Shown: piece after piece, positions 1-8,924 of the stretch
How the letters are laid out: each line of letters starts with the position of its first letter
Numbering within the stretch: position 1 is the first letter of the stretch
NCBI GenBank assembly: GCA_015501075.1
Contig: JADNYJ010000326.1
Span: 1 to 36,102 of the forward strand
Source of the DNA: Gymnopilus junonius
Lineage: Eukaryota; Basidiomycota; Agaricomycetes; Agaricales; Galerinaceae
Reading direction: 5' to 3'
DNA length: 36,102 bases
Notes under the pieces: model-generated
What the model saw: the letters and a program-made list of their open reading frames with translations, nothing else
Databases searched by the model: none
Told to the model about the DNA's origin: nothing
Translations under genes and position numbers: made by a program

Positions 1-344
1 TTTTCTGTGGCCACCTACATTCCTCTCTCTCTTTTGTGCTGTGTAAGCCTGGTCAGTATCACAGGCTGGTATGTGGTTTCTTTTCTTATTGCCTCAATTC
101 TTACTAATATGCTTATCTTTCCAGTCTGGTCTGTGTTCACCTTCTTTGCTATTTGCAATGCCTCTGAAGTTGGATCTTTGGATAGCCCTCTCTCTCTTAT
201 CACTATAGCATAGAAGATTGTAATATACATATTCTGTTCCCTTACATAGTTTGAAATATACATCTTTGTTACTTTCTTACTTGACTTTGAGAAATGAATA
301 AATATTCAACCAGCAATAAGTACTGTAAAGTCCACTTTCTGAAG
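1..344. other. No recognisable gene; AT-rich CpG-poor sequence
   Basis: I see no conserved protein, RNA or repeat end here. Short open frames exist on both strands but overlap each other and resemble nothing known to me. The stretch has essentially no CpG, like the flanking decayed transposon fragments, so it is probably old repeat-derived DNA. Confidence 0.5.
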
Positions 345-524
345 GTCTGCAAGAGAACTACAGAGCATCACAGAGCACCACAGAGAAGGGTCCCAAATTT
401 GATCTTGGACACAGAGGCTCTATGATGCTCTGAGACCAGGCCTGCCCTGGAAAGCTCTGTACTGCTCTGAGCTGCACTTGTGATCTCTGGCTTACACTCT
501 GATCCAAGAGTGTTTTTCCTGATG
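345..524 (+). mobile_element. Remnant end of a Y-family DNA element (terminus TTTTTCCTGATG)
   Basis: The stretch is dense in AGAGC/GCTCT motifs in both orientations and ends at 524 with TTTTTCCTGATG. That terminus matches the right end of the complete element at 9763-12518 and the reversed end at 34953. The same AGAGC-rich subterminal texture is found just inside both ends of the complete copy. No left terminus is visible, so this is a truncated end, and the inner boundary is approximate. The assignment rests on the shared end and motif texture, not on long alignment. Confidence 0.55.
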
Positions 525-670
525 CAATATCAAGGCTATTCTAGTTAATGAGATAGATATCATATTGCCTAATTGAGATATCTCTAGCTTAGTTACTATC
601 TCTGCTCTCACTGTCTCCTATCTTATCTTTGTCTTTATTTTTGTCTTCATCTTGTTAAAGGACAGAAAAG

Positions 671-742
671 TGACCAGACTGGGGATTGAACCCAGGCCCT
701 CTGAAAAGATCCCAGATACTCTAACCACTGAGCTATCAGATC
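671..742 (-). tRNA. tRNA-like gene or tRNA-derived SINE head, anticodon UCU
   Basis: On the minus strand 72 nt fold as a complete cloverleaf without intron. Acceptor arms GATCTGA/TCTGGTC pair at 6 of 7 positions (one wobble, one T-T mismatch). The D stem is GCTC/GAGT, the anticodon stem TCTGG/TCAGA encloses a 7-nt loop, and the T stem CTGGG/CCCAG is perfect. Box A (TAGCTCAGTGG) and box B (GGTTCAATCCC) are near ideal, and a TTTT tract follows at once as a Pol III terminator. The loop centre reads TCT, which would be Arg. Position 33 is A instead of the near-universal U, so this may be a pseudogene or the head of a SINE; the AAGATAAGATAGG-like tail beyond it would suit a SINE. Confidence 0.6.
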
Positions 743-889
743 TTACTGGGCCAATCAATTGTTGAATCTATGTCATATCTGTACTACTACTCCAGAAATG
801 CTAGTCAGAAACCCATGTCACACCAAGTGGCTATGACAAACCAATTGCCACAACTGACTAAGCAATCTGAGCTTTGAGTGACAGATTAC

Positions 890-1364
890 ATAATCCAACA
901 CATCTACCTCTATCTTGTCATTCTCTTCACTTTTCTTCTCAAAATCAGTGAGCTTTAGCTTGGTAGTTACTTTCTCCATGACAAGCATTTTTGGCTTGGT
1001 CCATCTAGCCTTTTTCTTCTTATATTTCACCCTGTCTCTCTCTACTTCCCACCTCTTTACCTCTTTTGCCTATTTAGTCCTCAGTGCATCATTTCTCTTC
1101 TTCTTATCCATATCTTTAACCCTTCATATACCCACAGTCTCAGTATATTTTGCTTTTGCATTCTTCTATTTTGCAGTGGTATCCTTAGTGGTATTGTATT
1201 CTTTGTGAATTTTAACAACACCATTGAAGATAATATCTTGAGTCAAAACCTTTGATAGTCCATCTATATTTATCCTTGCTTAGTTTTTCCCCTGAGCTAT
1301 CTTCTCTTCTTTGTCTTCTAGCTGACCTCTTACATCTTTGATATAGGCAGAGTAAAGGATGGTT
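890..1364 (-). pseudogene. Degenerate C-terminal part of a pogo-like (CENP-B/DDE) transposase
   Basis: Read on the minus strand, one main frame interrupted by several stops gives a Lys/Glu-rich, coiled-coil-like tail. It includes AYIKDVRGQLEDKEEKIAQG near 1340, KRWEVERDRVK near 1050 and ARWTKPKM near 1000. A W-E-x-E-R-D-x-x-K block followed by W-T/K-K-P is, as I recall it, typical of the C-terminal tail of the expanded pogo/CENPB-type DDE proteins of basidiomycetes. At least four in-frame stops are present and neither the DDE core nor the helix-turn-helix is visible. The family call is by remembered resemblance only. The upstream side is cut by a Copia LTR fragment at 1366. Confidence 0.45.
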
Positions 1365-1365
1365 T

Positions 1366-1470
1366 TGTTAGAAGTAGTGATCAAATACTTCTAACAATGT
1401 TCTATAAACATCAGATTAGCTTTAGATTAGACTTAGAATCAGTTTTACTTCATTTGGACACTTGTAGTTT
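1366..1470 (+). repeat. Truncated Copia-type LTR (Cop2 family), first ~105 bp
   Basis: It starts TGTTAGAAGTAGTGATCAAA and matches, in inverted orientation, the end of the full LTR at 2005-2512. It breaks off at about 1470, where a LINE 3' fragment begins. The two copies therefore form an inverted pair around the LINE fragment. The identity is clear along the whole stretch, with a few transitions. Confidence 0.75.
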
Positions 1471-2004
1471 GACCAAACTTATGATCACCTGTTCAGGTCA
1501 TGCTCCCAGTATGATCATTATGACTATCCAGTTTATCTGGATCAGCTCATATCATTTTTGAAGGCTAATCCTACAGCATTTATCTTCAACTGCCCTCCTT
1601 GGAGGATTGGATGACATAGTTGGGCAAGGTAGGCATTGTTTCCTGCTGGTCAGGTTCAGCAGTTTAGGGTGTACCTAGAACAGGGACCTAATGCCTGGTA
1701 GGCTTTGGCCTTGCTGGGATGAGAGTGGGATGTGGGGTTCTGAAGCTTTGGCTTTATCAATAGACCCTTATACACCCTACTTTGGCATTCCAAAGTGGTC
1801 CCCCTTTAGTGGCTTACCTAGTATGTGCATGTTCTGGGCTGTCAGGCTTGGCTGGCAGGCCACCTTCTAGTACCCCACTATTACATTGTTGGACCCTTCC
1901 CTCTGGTTGGGTCATCAATAAGAATATAGGCCCATTGTTTTGTGATCCCAAGTTGGCCCATGGGAGCCAGTCTCATAACTGACATAGTTTAATGGTAGTA
2001 TACT
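1471..2004 (+). mobile_element. 5'-truncated Tad1-type LINE, 3' end (end of ORF2 and 3' UTR), CpG-free
   Basis: The sequence aligns along its length with the last codons of ORF2 and the 3' UTR of the intact copy at about 29860-30390. Shared landmarks include GACTATCCAG, GGATCAGCTC, TTGGGCAAGGTAGGC and AGTTTAATGGTAG. The poly-A end is missing because a Copia LTR follows at 2005. The copy contains no CpG dinucleotide at all, whereas the matching part of the intact copy has more than a dozen; almost all differences are CG to TG or CA. No coding capacity remains. Confidence 0.85.
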
Positions 2005-2512
2005 TGTTAGACTTGCACAAATAAGCAAGGATCTGTGTAGTTAACACAGCTCAACCAACTAGTATGCTCAAGTACAGCAATTACTGAAAATCACAAAGTA
2101 CAACTCAAAATGCTTATAACTTGTTCAATTCAAATTGTAGTATCTTGCTTTCACTTGACATAGTAGTAAATACAGTCTCTAATGTAGCTACATGCCCAAA
2201 AACTGCGAGGCATGACAAAACACCCAAAATGTGGACAATTCAAAAATGTCAAGATGTAAATATACTTTAAATGCCATGTATCCTATATCACTAGAACCAT
2301 ATTTTCGACCTGATTTCAGATCTCAAATCCATTTTCCAAAATTCTAACTCTATGCCAAGTAATTTGCAAAATACTAGGAAAAATGTGACCAAAAGCAGAA
2401 ACTTAGTAAACTACAAGTGTCCAAATGAAGTGAAACTGATTCTAAGTCTATTCTAAAGCTAATCTAATGTTTATAGAATATTGTTAGAAGTGTTTGATCA
2501 CTACTTCTAACA
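2005..2512 (-). repeat. Copia-type LTR, Cop2 family (3' LTR on the minus strand)
   Basis: About 508 bp bounded by TGTTAG and CTAACA, the usual TG...CA inverted ends. On the minus strand it follows directly on a purine run (AGGGGG) downstream of a Copia RNase H frame, which identifies it as the 3' LTR of that element. It sits inside the 3' UTR of the LINE fragment that ends at 2004. Its first 105 bp recur in inverse orientation at 1366-1470. Confidence 0.75.
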
Positions 2513-2981
2513 CAACCCCCTGATGAAACACTTCTACAATTCAAGAAGATGGAGCATTATTTATTCCTCCTTATCTTCCACACAACCCTCTGATCAAACA
2601 TCTCCCATTACCAATCCCATTAACTCTCTAAGCTTCTTTACTTGGGGCTTAGGCAGTGCCTTGGTCAACAGATCTACAGGCATATCCTCTGTTTGAATAT
2701 AATAGGGCAGAATCCTTTTCATCTATACCTGATCCTGCAACCAGTAAAAGCAAAGATCCAAATGCTTCATTCACCCATAATGTTCTAGATTCTTTGCAAC
2801 AGACATGGCAGACTGATTGTCCATGTACAACTTTGCAGGTGTAGTAGGATGATAGCCCAATTCCTATAACAGATTCTGTATCCATCTTATCTCCATGCTA
2901 GCAGCTCCTCCAGCAATGAACTCTGCTTCTGTTGTCGACCTAGTGACTATAGGCTGCAGTTTGCTTCACCATGAAACAACT
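2513..2981 (-). pseudogene. C-terminal RNase H region of a Copia Pol (Cop2), broken
   Basis: The minus strand, read with in-frame stops, carries the characteristic C-terminus of Copia-type Pol: SKLQPIVTRSTTEAEFIA, then DNQSAMSVAKN, MKHLDL, and DMPVDLLTKALPKPQVKKL. These are the RNase H blocks with TEAE and DNQSA, and the closing LLTKALP motif. Several stops interrupt it, so it is dead. The upstream part of Pol is missing because a reversed LINE tail abuts at 2982. A polypurine-like run and the 3' LTR follow downstream, as expected. Confidence 0.8.
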
Positions 2982-3673
2982 TTTTTTTCTTTTTTTTCTT
3001 TCTTTAAATCAAGGATTTATATACCAGTATGTAAAAGCAGTCTGGTCACAGATATACATACACCCAAAGTAATCTACAATTATACTATGCCTAGTATGAG
3101 ACTGGCTCTCATGGGCCAACTTGGGACCAAAAAGCATTGAGCCTATATTCTCATTGATGACCTGACTGAAGGGAAGGGTCCAACAAAGTAATGGAGGGGC
3201 ACCAGAAGGTGGCCCACCAGCCAAGTCCAGAAGCCCAGGATATGCACATACTAGGTAAGCCACTGAAGGGGGACCACTTCAGGTTGCTGAAGCAGAGGGC
3301 TACAAGGTCTGTCAATGGTGCCAAAGCTCCAGAACCAAAGCCCTACCCTCATCCCAGCAAAGCTGAAGCCTGCCAAGCATTAGGTCCCTTTTCTGGGTGC
3401 ACCCCAAACTGCCAAACCCAATCAGCAGGAAACAATGCCTACCTTGCCTAACCATGTCATCTGACCCCATAAGGGGGGCGGTTGAAGGCAAATGCTGTGG
3501 GGTTAGCCTTCAAGAAAGATATGAGCTGATCCAGATGAACTGGATAGTCATGTCAGTCATGCTGGGGGCACAACCTGAATAAGTAATCATGAGTTTGGGT
3601 ATGGTGGCTGCACTTGCAATTGGTAGCTTCAGGAATATTGAAGTGAGAGTAATACTCCCCAATGGGAGCATGG
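2982..3673 (-). mobile_element. Reversed LINE 3' end with poly-A, inserted in Cop2
   Basis: The + strand begins with a T-rich run (about 2982-3004), the reverse of a poly-A tail. It continues as the reverse complement of the LINE 3' UTR and the end of ORF2 (matching about 29790-30456 of the intact copy). Only one CpG remains in the block from 3010 to 3673. It stops at 3673, where the 3' LTR of the Gypsy element begins, so the Gypsy element inserted into this LINE copy. No frame is open. Confidence 0.85.
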
Positions 3674-4137
3674 TGTTAAGTTCTTGATGAAGGGAAGGGT
3701 GGAGCAGGCAGAGGAGATCCACATCAGAGTATGTTGGTGTCAGAGTTGGTCTTAGCATAATGTATGTAGACATAGGGTTGAGACTTTAGCTTCAATGTGT
3801 GTGTTGCACTCTGTTGTCTGGATGTTGTCTTGAATTTTGGAGTTGGATCGGAATGAGAGAGTGGAGTAGAGAGCATGGATTGATTAATGAACAATATATG
3901 AACTGAGGTACCTAATAATAGTTCTAAGGTTTTTATACTATGGAGGAAACTAAGCAGAGACTGTACATGTACTAGTGAGCAGGCAGACATGTAAGTTATT
4001 CTGTGCTACTCGGAGTTGCCTAGCTATGTGTAATCTAAGTGTCTACATGTTCTGGGACTTGTAGTACTTCGAGGGGATCATGAGGTTGGAGTTCATATAG
4101 TCAGAGATCGGAGTTGGTCAGAGGTGTGTATATAACA
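3674..4137 (-). repeat. 3' LTR of the Gypsy chromovirus
   Basis: On the minus strand it starts TGTTATATACACACC and ends CTTAACA, giving a 464 bp repeat with TGTTA...TAACA inverted ends. Both boundaries are supported independently. At 3674 the LINE sequence it interrupts breaks off, and at 4138 a polypurine tract begins. The 5' LTR is not in the window, so the two LTRs cannot be compared. Confidence 0.75.
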
Positions 4138-4152
4138 GTATTTCCCCCTTAG
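4138..4152 (-). other. Polypurine tract of the Gypsy element
   Basis: On the minus strand a purine run (AAGGGGGAAA) lies three bases before the TGTTA start of the LTR. This is the expected position for the primer of plus-strand synthesis in an LTR retrotransposon. It shows that the minus-strand element really ends here and that the + strand gene at 4174-5355 lies inside it. Confidence 0.65.
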
Positions 4153-4173
4153 GCCAAACCTTGAGGCCTGTGC

Positions 4174-5355
4174 ATGGGAATGGTCATGTGCTGGTTGGTT
4201 TGGTTGTTTGAAATTTTCATTCGGTCCTCTCTTCAATATTGTCATTCTACCTCCCCCATCGAGATAGCCCACACTGATTCTGACTTGGAGGATTTCAAAG
4301 ACCTTGAAGACCTTGAAGCACAGGAGCAGAAACTCATGCTCCAGAGGGAAGAGCTTCATCAGAAGCAAGAATGGATGGAGCAGAGGCAACGGGAGGCAGA
4401 GGAGCATGCAGAGGCAGAACAGGCAGCAGAAGAAGCATGGAAGGTGGCCAAGGTGGAGGAGGCAGCAGAGGCAGAGAAGGCAGTGGAGGTGGAGCAGAGG
4501 AAAACCATAAAGGGAAAGAAGAAGGTGCAGCCAAAGGAGAAGGCAGCTGTGACACAGCATAAGGCAGTCGCGATGCAGGAGTCAGCCGGAGTGTATGAGG
4601 CGATGGTTGGAGTCATCTGCATTTGGTGCGTGCAGGCAGGGGCAAAGTGCCTATGGCCAAGGTAAGTCCCATTTTTAATTTTTCTTTGTTATGATTTAAT
4701 TTTTGACTTGTGATTTGTTTTTAGGGAGGGTACCAGCAAGGTGGCATCATGCAAGCACTGCCAAGTGCAGCACAAGGGTTGCAAGATCAGTGGAGGAGCT
4801 GCGAGGTTGGAGGGTTGGGTGGAGTCAGCGGTACAACCAGCCAAGGCGATGGGGGTGGCAAAGCCCAAGCCCAAGACAACAGTGGAGGCACAGAAAGGGC
4901 TGGGTATTGAGCACATTGCTCAATACCTGAGGGAGATCCAGGACTTGTTGGAAGACATGTCCTGGATTCAAGATCCCCCATATGCACCATCAGAGCTGAG
5001 TGCATTGGAGTACGTACCGTCGGAGCAGGAGGGAATCGATGTGGAGGTGGAGTACTTGAATGAGAGGTATGAGAGGGTCATGGCAGCCTTAGATGCAGGG
5101 AAGAAGGTTGAGGTGGATGAGTCAGAGGAGTTGGAGGAGTCAGAGAAGGAGGTAGTCAGAGCAGTGATGGGTGAACAGGAGGAGGAGAGGTCGGATGCAG
5201 AAATGAGAAGTGAGAGCAAGGGAGAGATTAGGGTGTTGAAGAGGAAAAGGGATGAGTCATTGGATTCAGAGGAGGATTCAGAGGAGGATGAGGATGATGG
5301 AGGATTAGAAGGAATGAGGATGTACGAGGTGCCAGCAAAGCACGCTCATCAATAG
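4174..5355 (+). CDS. Spliced Zn2Cys6-like coiled-coil protein, antisense inside the Gypsy element
   Basis: Two exons, 4174-4661 and 4725-5355, flank a 63-nt GT...AG intron (GTAAGT donor, TTTTTAG acceptor). Joining them keeps one frame and completes a cysteine cluster across the junction. Exon 1 ends with CX2CX6C (CIWCVQAGAKC) and exon 2 opens with another CX2CX6C (CKHCQVQHKGC), separated by 12 residues, the spacing of fungal Zn2Cys6 DNA-binding clusters. Upstream is a Glu/Gln/Ala-rich coiled coil of about 100 residues; downstream is a very acidic tail (EEDSEEDEDDGG). The start is uncertain: the first ~30 residues before DSDLEDF look like leader sequence, and the true ATG may be lost. The stop at 5355 faces the pol stop at 5439 on the other strand. 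It could be a domesticated or captured regulator or an accessory gene of the retroelement; DNA binding is inferred from the motif only. Confidence 0.75.
4662..4724 (+). other. Spliceosomal intron of the Zn2Cys6-like gene
   Basis: A 63-nt intron with GTAAGT at the donor and TTTTTAG at the acceptor. It removes an in-frame TAA at 4663 and joins the two halves of the zinc cluster in the same frame. A TTTGAC-TTG stretch before the acceptor may serve as branch site. Length and signals fit basidiomycete introns. Confidence 0.75.
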
Positions 5356-5438
5356 ATAGTAATTTTGTAGAGTTTTTTTTTTTCTTTTCCTATATACTTA
5401 TTTTTTCTTGTTAATGACGTTTTTTGGTGAATTGTAAG

Positions 5439-8335
5439 CTAAGTGAGAGATGGAAGAGGTCCAGGTTTGTTGGGGTAAGCAGAGTGACAGTCAGAGATGA
5501 GGTCAGGTGCATGTTCAAGTTCAGTAGCTGGGAGCCAGGATTGTTCTTCATCAGTGCCTTCATAACCTAACCAGCAAACCAAGTACAATAGTTTGCACTT
5601 GCGTCATTGATCAAGCTTGGAGTCAAGGACTTCAGTGATTTCATATTCAATTTCACCTTTGACTTCAACAGGTGGAGGCAGAGATTGAGTCTGATTCAGA
5701 ATATCATTCAGAGTAAATGGTTCCAGCATAGAAATGTGGTAAACAGGGTGAAACCATGCATGGAGTCAGGAAGTCATAAAGTAAAAGAGTGTGTGCCGGC
5801 TTTGGCGATGATATCAAAAGGACCGTAATATTTTTCAGACAGTTTCTTGGAGGGACGTGTAGTGCAGAAGAACTTCACTTTGATGAATGCTTGCTGTCCG
5901 ACTTGGAAGTCAGGGGGTGGAGTACATCAGAGGTCAGCGGAGACTTGATAACACTTTTGTGATTCAGCGATAGCATTCTTGAGTTTTTTGTGTAATTCAT
6001 CTAGATCAACAACAAAATCGTGAGTGCAAGCGGAGGTGAGGTCACATTCAGGGTGGATAGCCATGTTAGGGTGGTAATCTTTATTAGCAAAGAATGGTGA
6101 AATACCAGTAGTAGCACTAGGAGTGTTGTTGTAAGCAAACTCTGCAAGAGGTAATAAACTTGACCAATTATCTTGCTGATAGTTGCAATAAATTCGGAGG
6201 TATTGCTCTAGTGTCTGATTAGTGCATTCAGTCTGGCCATGCCTTCAGGATGGTATCTGGAAGTGAAATGGAGTTTCATGTCGAGTGCTTTTCCTAAGGA
6301 TCAGAAGAAGCGGAGATGAATTCAGGTCCAGTCAGGTGATGTGTTGGGATGCCGTGCTTGGAGAACACATGAATGACGAAAAGCATGGCAAGGTCTTCGG
6401 AGGTGCAAGCAGAGGTGGTCGAATGAATATAGCTTGCTTGGTGAGTCAGTCAACAATGACTAGGATCATCATGTTCATCGGATGTCGAAGGATTTCGATA
6501 AAGTCCATTGATATTGAATTCCAGGGACATTCAGGGATCGGAGCTGTTTGAGCAATCTGTAGGGTTTGTGTCATTGAGGTTTGGAATGCATACATGTCGT
6601 ACATGATTTGCAATACTTCTTCACAAAGTCTCATAGTCCAGGCCAGGTGTATTCATGAAGGATAAGACTAGTATCTTATTTTGTCCAGGGTGTCCAGTGA
6701 GGTGATCATGCTTGTGTCAGAGGATGCGGAGTCAGAGGTCAGATGCATCAGGAATGTAGATGCGTGATTCATGACAGAGGTAACCATCTGGATCAAGGGA
6801 CCAGTGTGGTTTTGGTTCCTTCATGTGAGCAAGGTAAACCGGGTCGGAGGGTAGCCAGTGAGGATGTCATGTCAGAGTAGGTCGGAGTCCATGAGGGATA
6901 CTGCCGGAGGGTGGGTTCAAAGAGTTGAGTGGCACGGAGGGATGCAGAGAGTTGTTCTTGGGTGAAAATAGGTTGGAAGTTGCTTGGGTTAATGCTTGCA
7001 TAGTCGCTATTTCCCCCTTTGGGATAGACATCCCATCATCTAGTTAAAGAGTCAGGTTTCATACCGAGATGTCCAGGGTGGAAGCAGATGATGAGGTTGA
7101 ATTGGCAGAGATATTCAGACCAGCAGGCTTGTCAGCGAGTAAGAACTTTGGTAGTTGCAAAATATGTTAGATTCTTGTGGTTGGTGATGACATTGATTGG
7201 AGCAGCGGAGCCTTCCAGATAATGTTGCCATACTTTAAATACATCGAAGATTGCTAGTAGTTCTTTGTCATGGGTGTCATAGTTGATTTCAGGACCTGTG
7301 AAGGTTCGTGAGTGAAACACAACAGGGTGAATCTCGTCATTGGAGGTGCAGATGGAGAGGATCACTCCAAGCACATAGTCAGAAGTGTCAGTTTCCACAA
7401 TAATCAGATGGTCGGGAACCCAGTGAGTAAGGATTGGAGCAGTTGTAAATGCTTTCTTGAGCTTGTTGAAGGCTTTTCAAGCAGCATCATTGAATTGCCA
7501 AGGGGTTCCTTTCCTAGTGAGTCAGGTGAGCAGAACAACAATGTCAGAATAGTTGGAGATAAATCATTGGTAGAAATTCATGAAACCTAAGAAGGATTGA
7601 ACATCCTTAATCTTCTTGGGTTTGGGCCAATCTTGGATAGTTTTGATCTTGCTTTCATCCATCTTGAGGCCTTCTGGTGAAAGAATGAATCAAAGGTAAT
7701 TAACTGTGTTCATAGAGAAATTGCATTTGTCAGAGCGGGCATACAGACCATGTTGTCAGAGACATTGGAGGACTTCGCGAACGTGTTCCTTATGCTGGGT
7801 AGGATCATCAGAGTAGATCAGAATGTCATCGAGGTAAATGATGACAGACACATCTAGTAAATCACTTAGTATATCATTCATGAAGCATTGAAAAACGGCA
7901 GGCACATTGGACAGTCCAAATGGCATAATGTTCCATTCAAATGATCCATAGCATGTTTGGAATGCTGTTTTCCATTTGTCACCTTCTGCTATGCAGACTA
8001 GGTGATAGGCATGTTGGAGGTTGATAGCCATATAGATGCGTGCTTTACCAGTAGTGGACAGGAGGTCAGAGATGAGCGGAAGTGGATATCGGTCTTTCTT
8101 CATGATCTTGTTTAATCCTCTAAAGTCAACACAAAGTCATAGTGAACCATCCTTTTTGCAAATGAAAAGGATTGGAGCACCATGCAGAGAGGTTGAAGGT
8201 TGAATGAAACTGATTCGGAGGTGCTCAATGATAAATTTTTGGAGGGATTGAAGTTCAGATTGTGAAAGGTAGTACATATTTCCAACAGGAGGGGAAGTGC
8301 CAGGTTTGAGATTGATCTTGAGGTCATAAGGTTGA
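5439..8335 (-). pseudogene. pol: Gypsy chromovirus Pol: RT, RNase H, integrase, chromodomain (broken)
   Basis: Read on the minus strand from 8335. The reverse transcriptase has PSTSLHGAPILF near 8200, [13 protein letters not shown] near 7920 and the catalytic YLDDILIYS near 7830. RNase H follows (METDTSDYVLG, NYDTHDKELLAIF, NVITNHKNLTYF; 7398-7132). The integrase core has WNSISMDFIE near 6520, its C-terminal part lies at about 5940-5790, and a chromodomain reads EVLDSKL...LYLVCWLGYEGTDEEQSWLPA at about 5660-5445, ending at TAG 5441-5439. Several frameshifts and stops separate these blocks, so no full polyprotein is made. The N-terminal RT, protease and Gag are absent beyond the foldback boundary. 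Order and chromodomain are those of Tf1/sushi-type chromoviruses. Confidence 0.85.
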
Positions 8336-8358
8336 CACTTCAGGACACCCTTTTGGGG

Positions 8359-8406
8359 GGCCTCTAAGGCTAATTTTTGCATGTTGAACTATTAGCCTTG
8401 GAGGCC
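8359..8406. other. Subterminal hairpin of the foldback element
   Basis: A 16-bp stem (GGCCTCTAAGGCTAAT paired with ATTAGCCTTGGAGGCC, one G-T wobble) encloses a 16-nt loop, 23 bp from the terminus. The same structure is present in the mirrored end near 17573-17620. It is conserved at both ends and is the only non-tandem structured motif in the outer arm. Confidence 0.7.
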
Positions 8407-8516
8407 CTAGGAAACAGTTTTTATGAGAGTTTCCTGGGGTAAAACTGTTTCTTTTGAGAGAATTTCTGGCAACTGTTTCCTGTGTTTAAAATGAATATTT
8501 TCTGTCATGTCACACC

Positions 8517-8858
8517 ATCCTGGCAACTCTTCTGGCAATTGTTGGGGCAATTCTTCTGACGATTGTTGGGGCAATTGTTGGGGCAATTCTTCAGGCAATT
8601 GTTGGGGCAATTGTTGGGGCAATTGTTGGGGCAATTCTTCTGGCAATTGTTGGGGCAATTCTTCTGGCAATTGTTGGGGCAATTGTTGGGGCAATTCTTC
8701 TGGCAATTGTTGGGGCAATTCTTCTGGCGACTGTTGGGGCAATTCTTCTGGCAATTGTTGGGGTGATTGTTGGGGCGATTCTTCTGGCAATTGTTGGGGC
8801 AATTGTTGGGGCAATTGTTGGGGCAATTGTTGGGGTGATTCTTCTAGCAATTGTTGGG
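8517..8858 (+). repeat. 12-bp tandem tract I, left (CAATTGTTGGGG / CAATTCTTCTGG)
   Basis: About 28 head-to-tail 12-bp units alternating CAATTGTTGGGG with CAATTCTTCTGG, with few variants. Because 12 is a multiple of 3, every frame stays open and gives artefactual Gln/Leu/Pro or Trp/Gly/Asn repeat proteins. The mirrored tract at 17345-17462 has only about 10 units, so the array length has changed since the arms were made. Confidence 0.9.
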
Positions 8859-8924
8859 ATAAATGTTTGTAGCATAGAGCAGAAAAACAAGCTTCTGCAG
8901 AAAGTTGATTAGGAAGTTCTTGTA

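Larger units (their letters stand above)
3674..8335 (-). mobile_element. Truncated Ty3/Gypsy chromovirus (3' LTR, pol; 5' part lost)
   Basis: On the minus strand the order is reverse transcriptase, RNase H, integrase, chromodomain, an inter-region carrying an opposite-strand gene, polypurine tract, and 3' LTR. The C-terminal chromodomain identifies a chromovirus. Gag, protease, the N-terminal part of reverse transcriptase and the 5' LTR are missing because the foldback element starts at 8336. The outer side of the 3' LTR lies in a reversed LINE tail. A second, shorter piece of the same family is at 34119-34952. Confidence 0.85.

Noticed and set aside
915..1208. Hydrophobic Phe/Leu/Ser-rich + strand frame (would be a membrane protein)
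   Set aside because: It is the reverse strand of a Lys/Glu-rich transposase tail; the hydrophobic look is a complement effect.
4093..4560. Minus-strand Leu/Cys-rich frame opposite the Zn2Cys6-like gene
   Set aside because: It is the antisense of a Glu/Gln coiled coil, which automatically reads as Leu/Cys-rich text. The + strand has the intron and the cysteine cluster.
8407..8890. Long open frames coding Gln/Leu/Pro, Trp/Gly/Asn or Ile/Ala/Pro repeats on both strands
   Set aside because: They arise because a 12-bp tandem unit is a multiple of three, so all frames stay open. There is no start context, no domain and no conservation beyond the DNA repeat.
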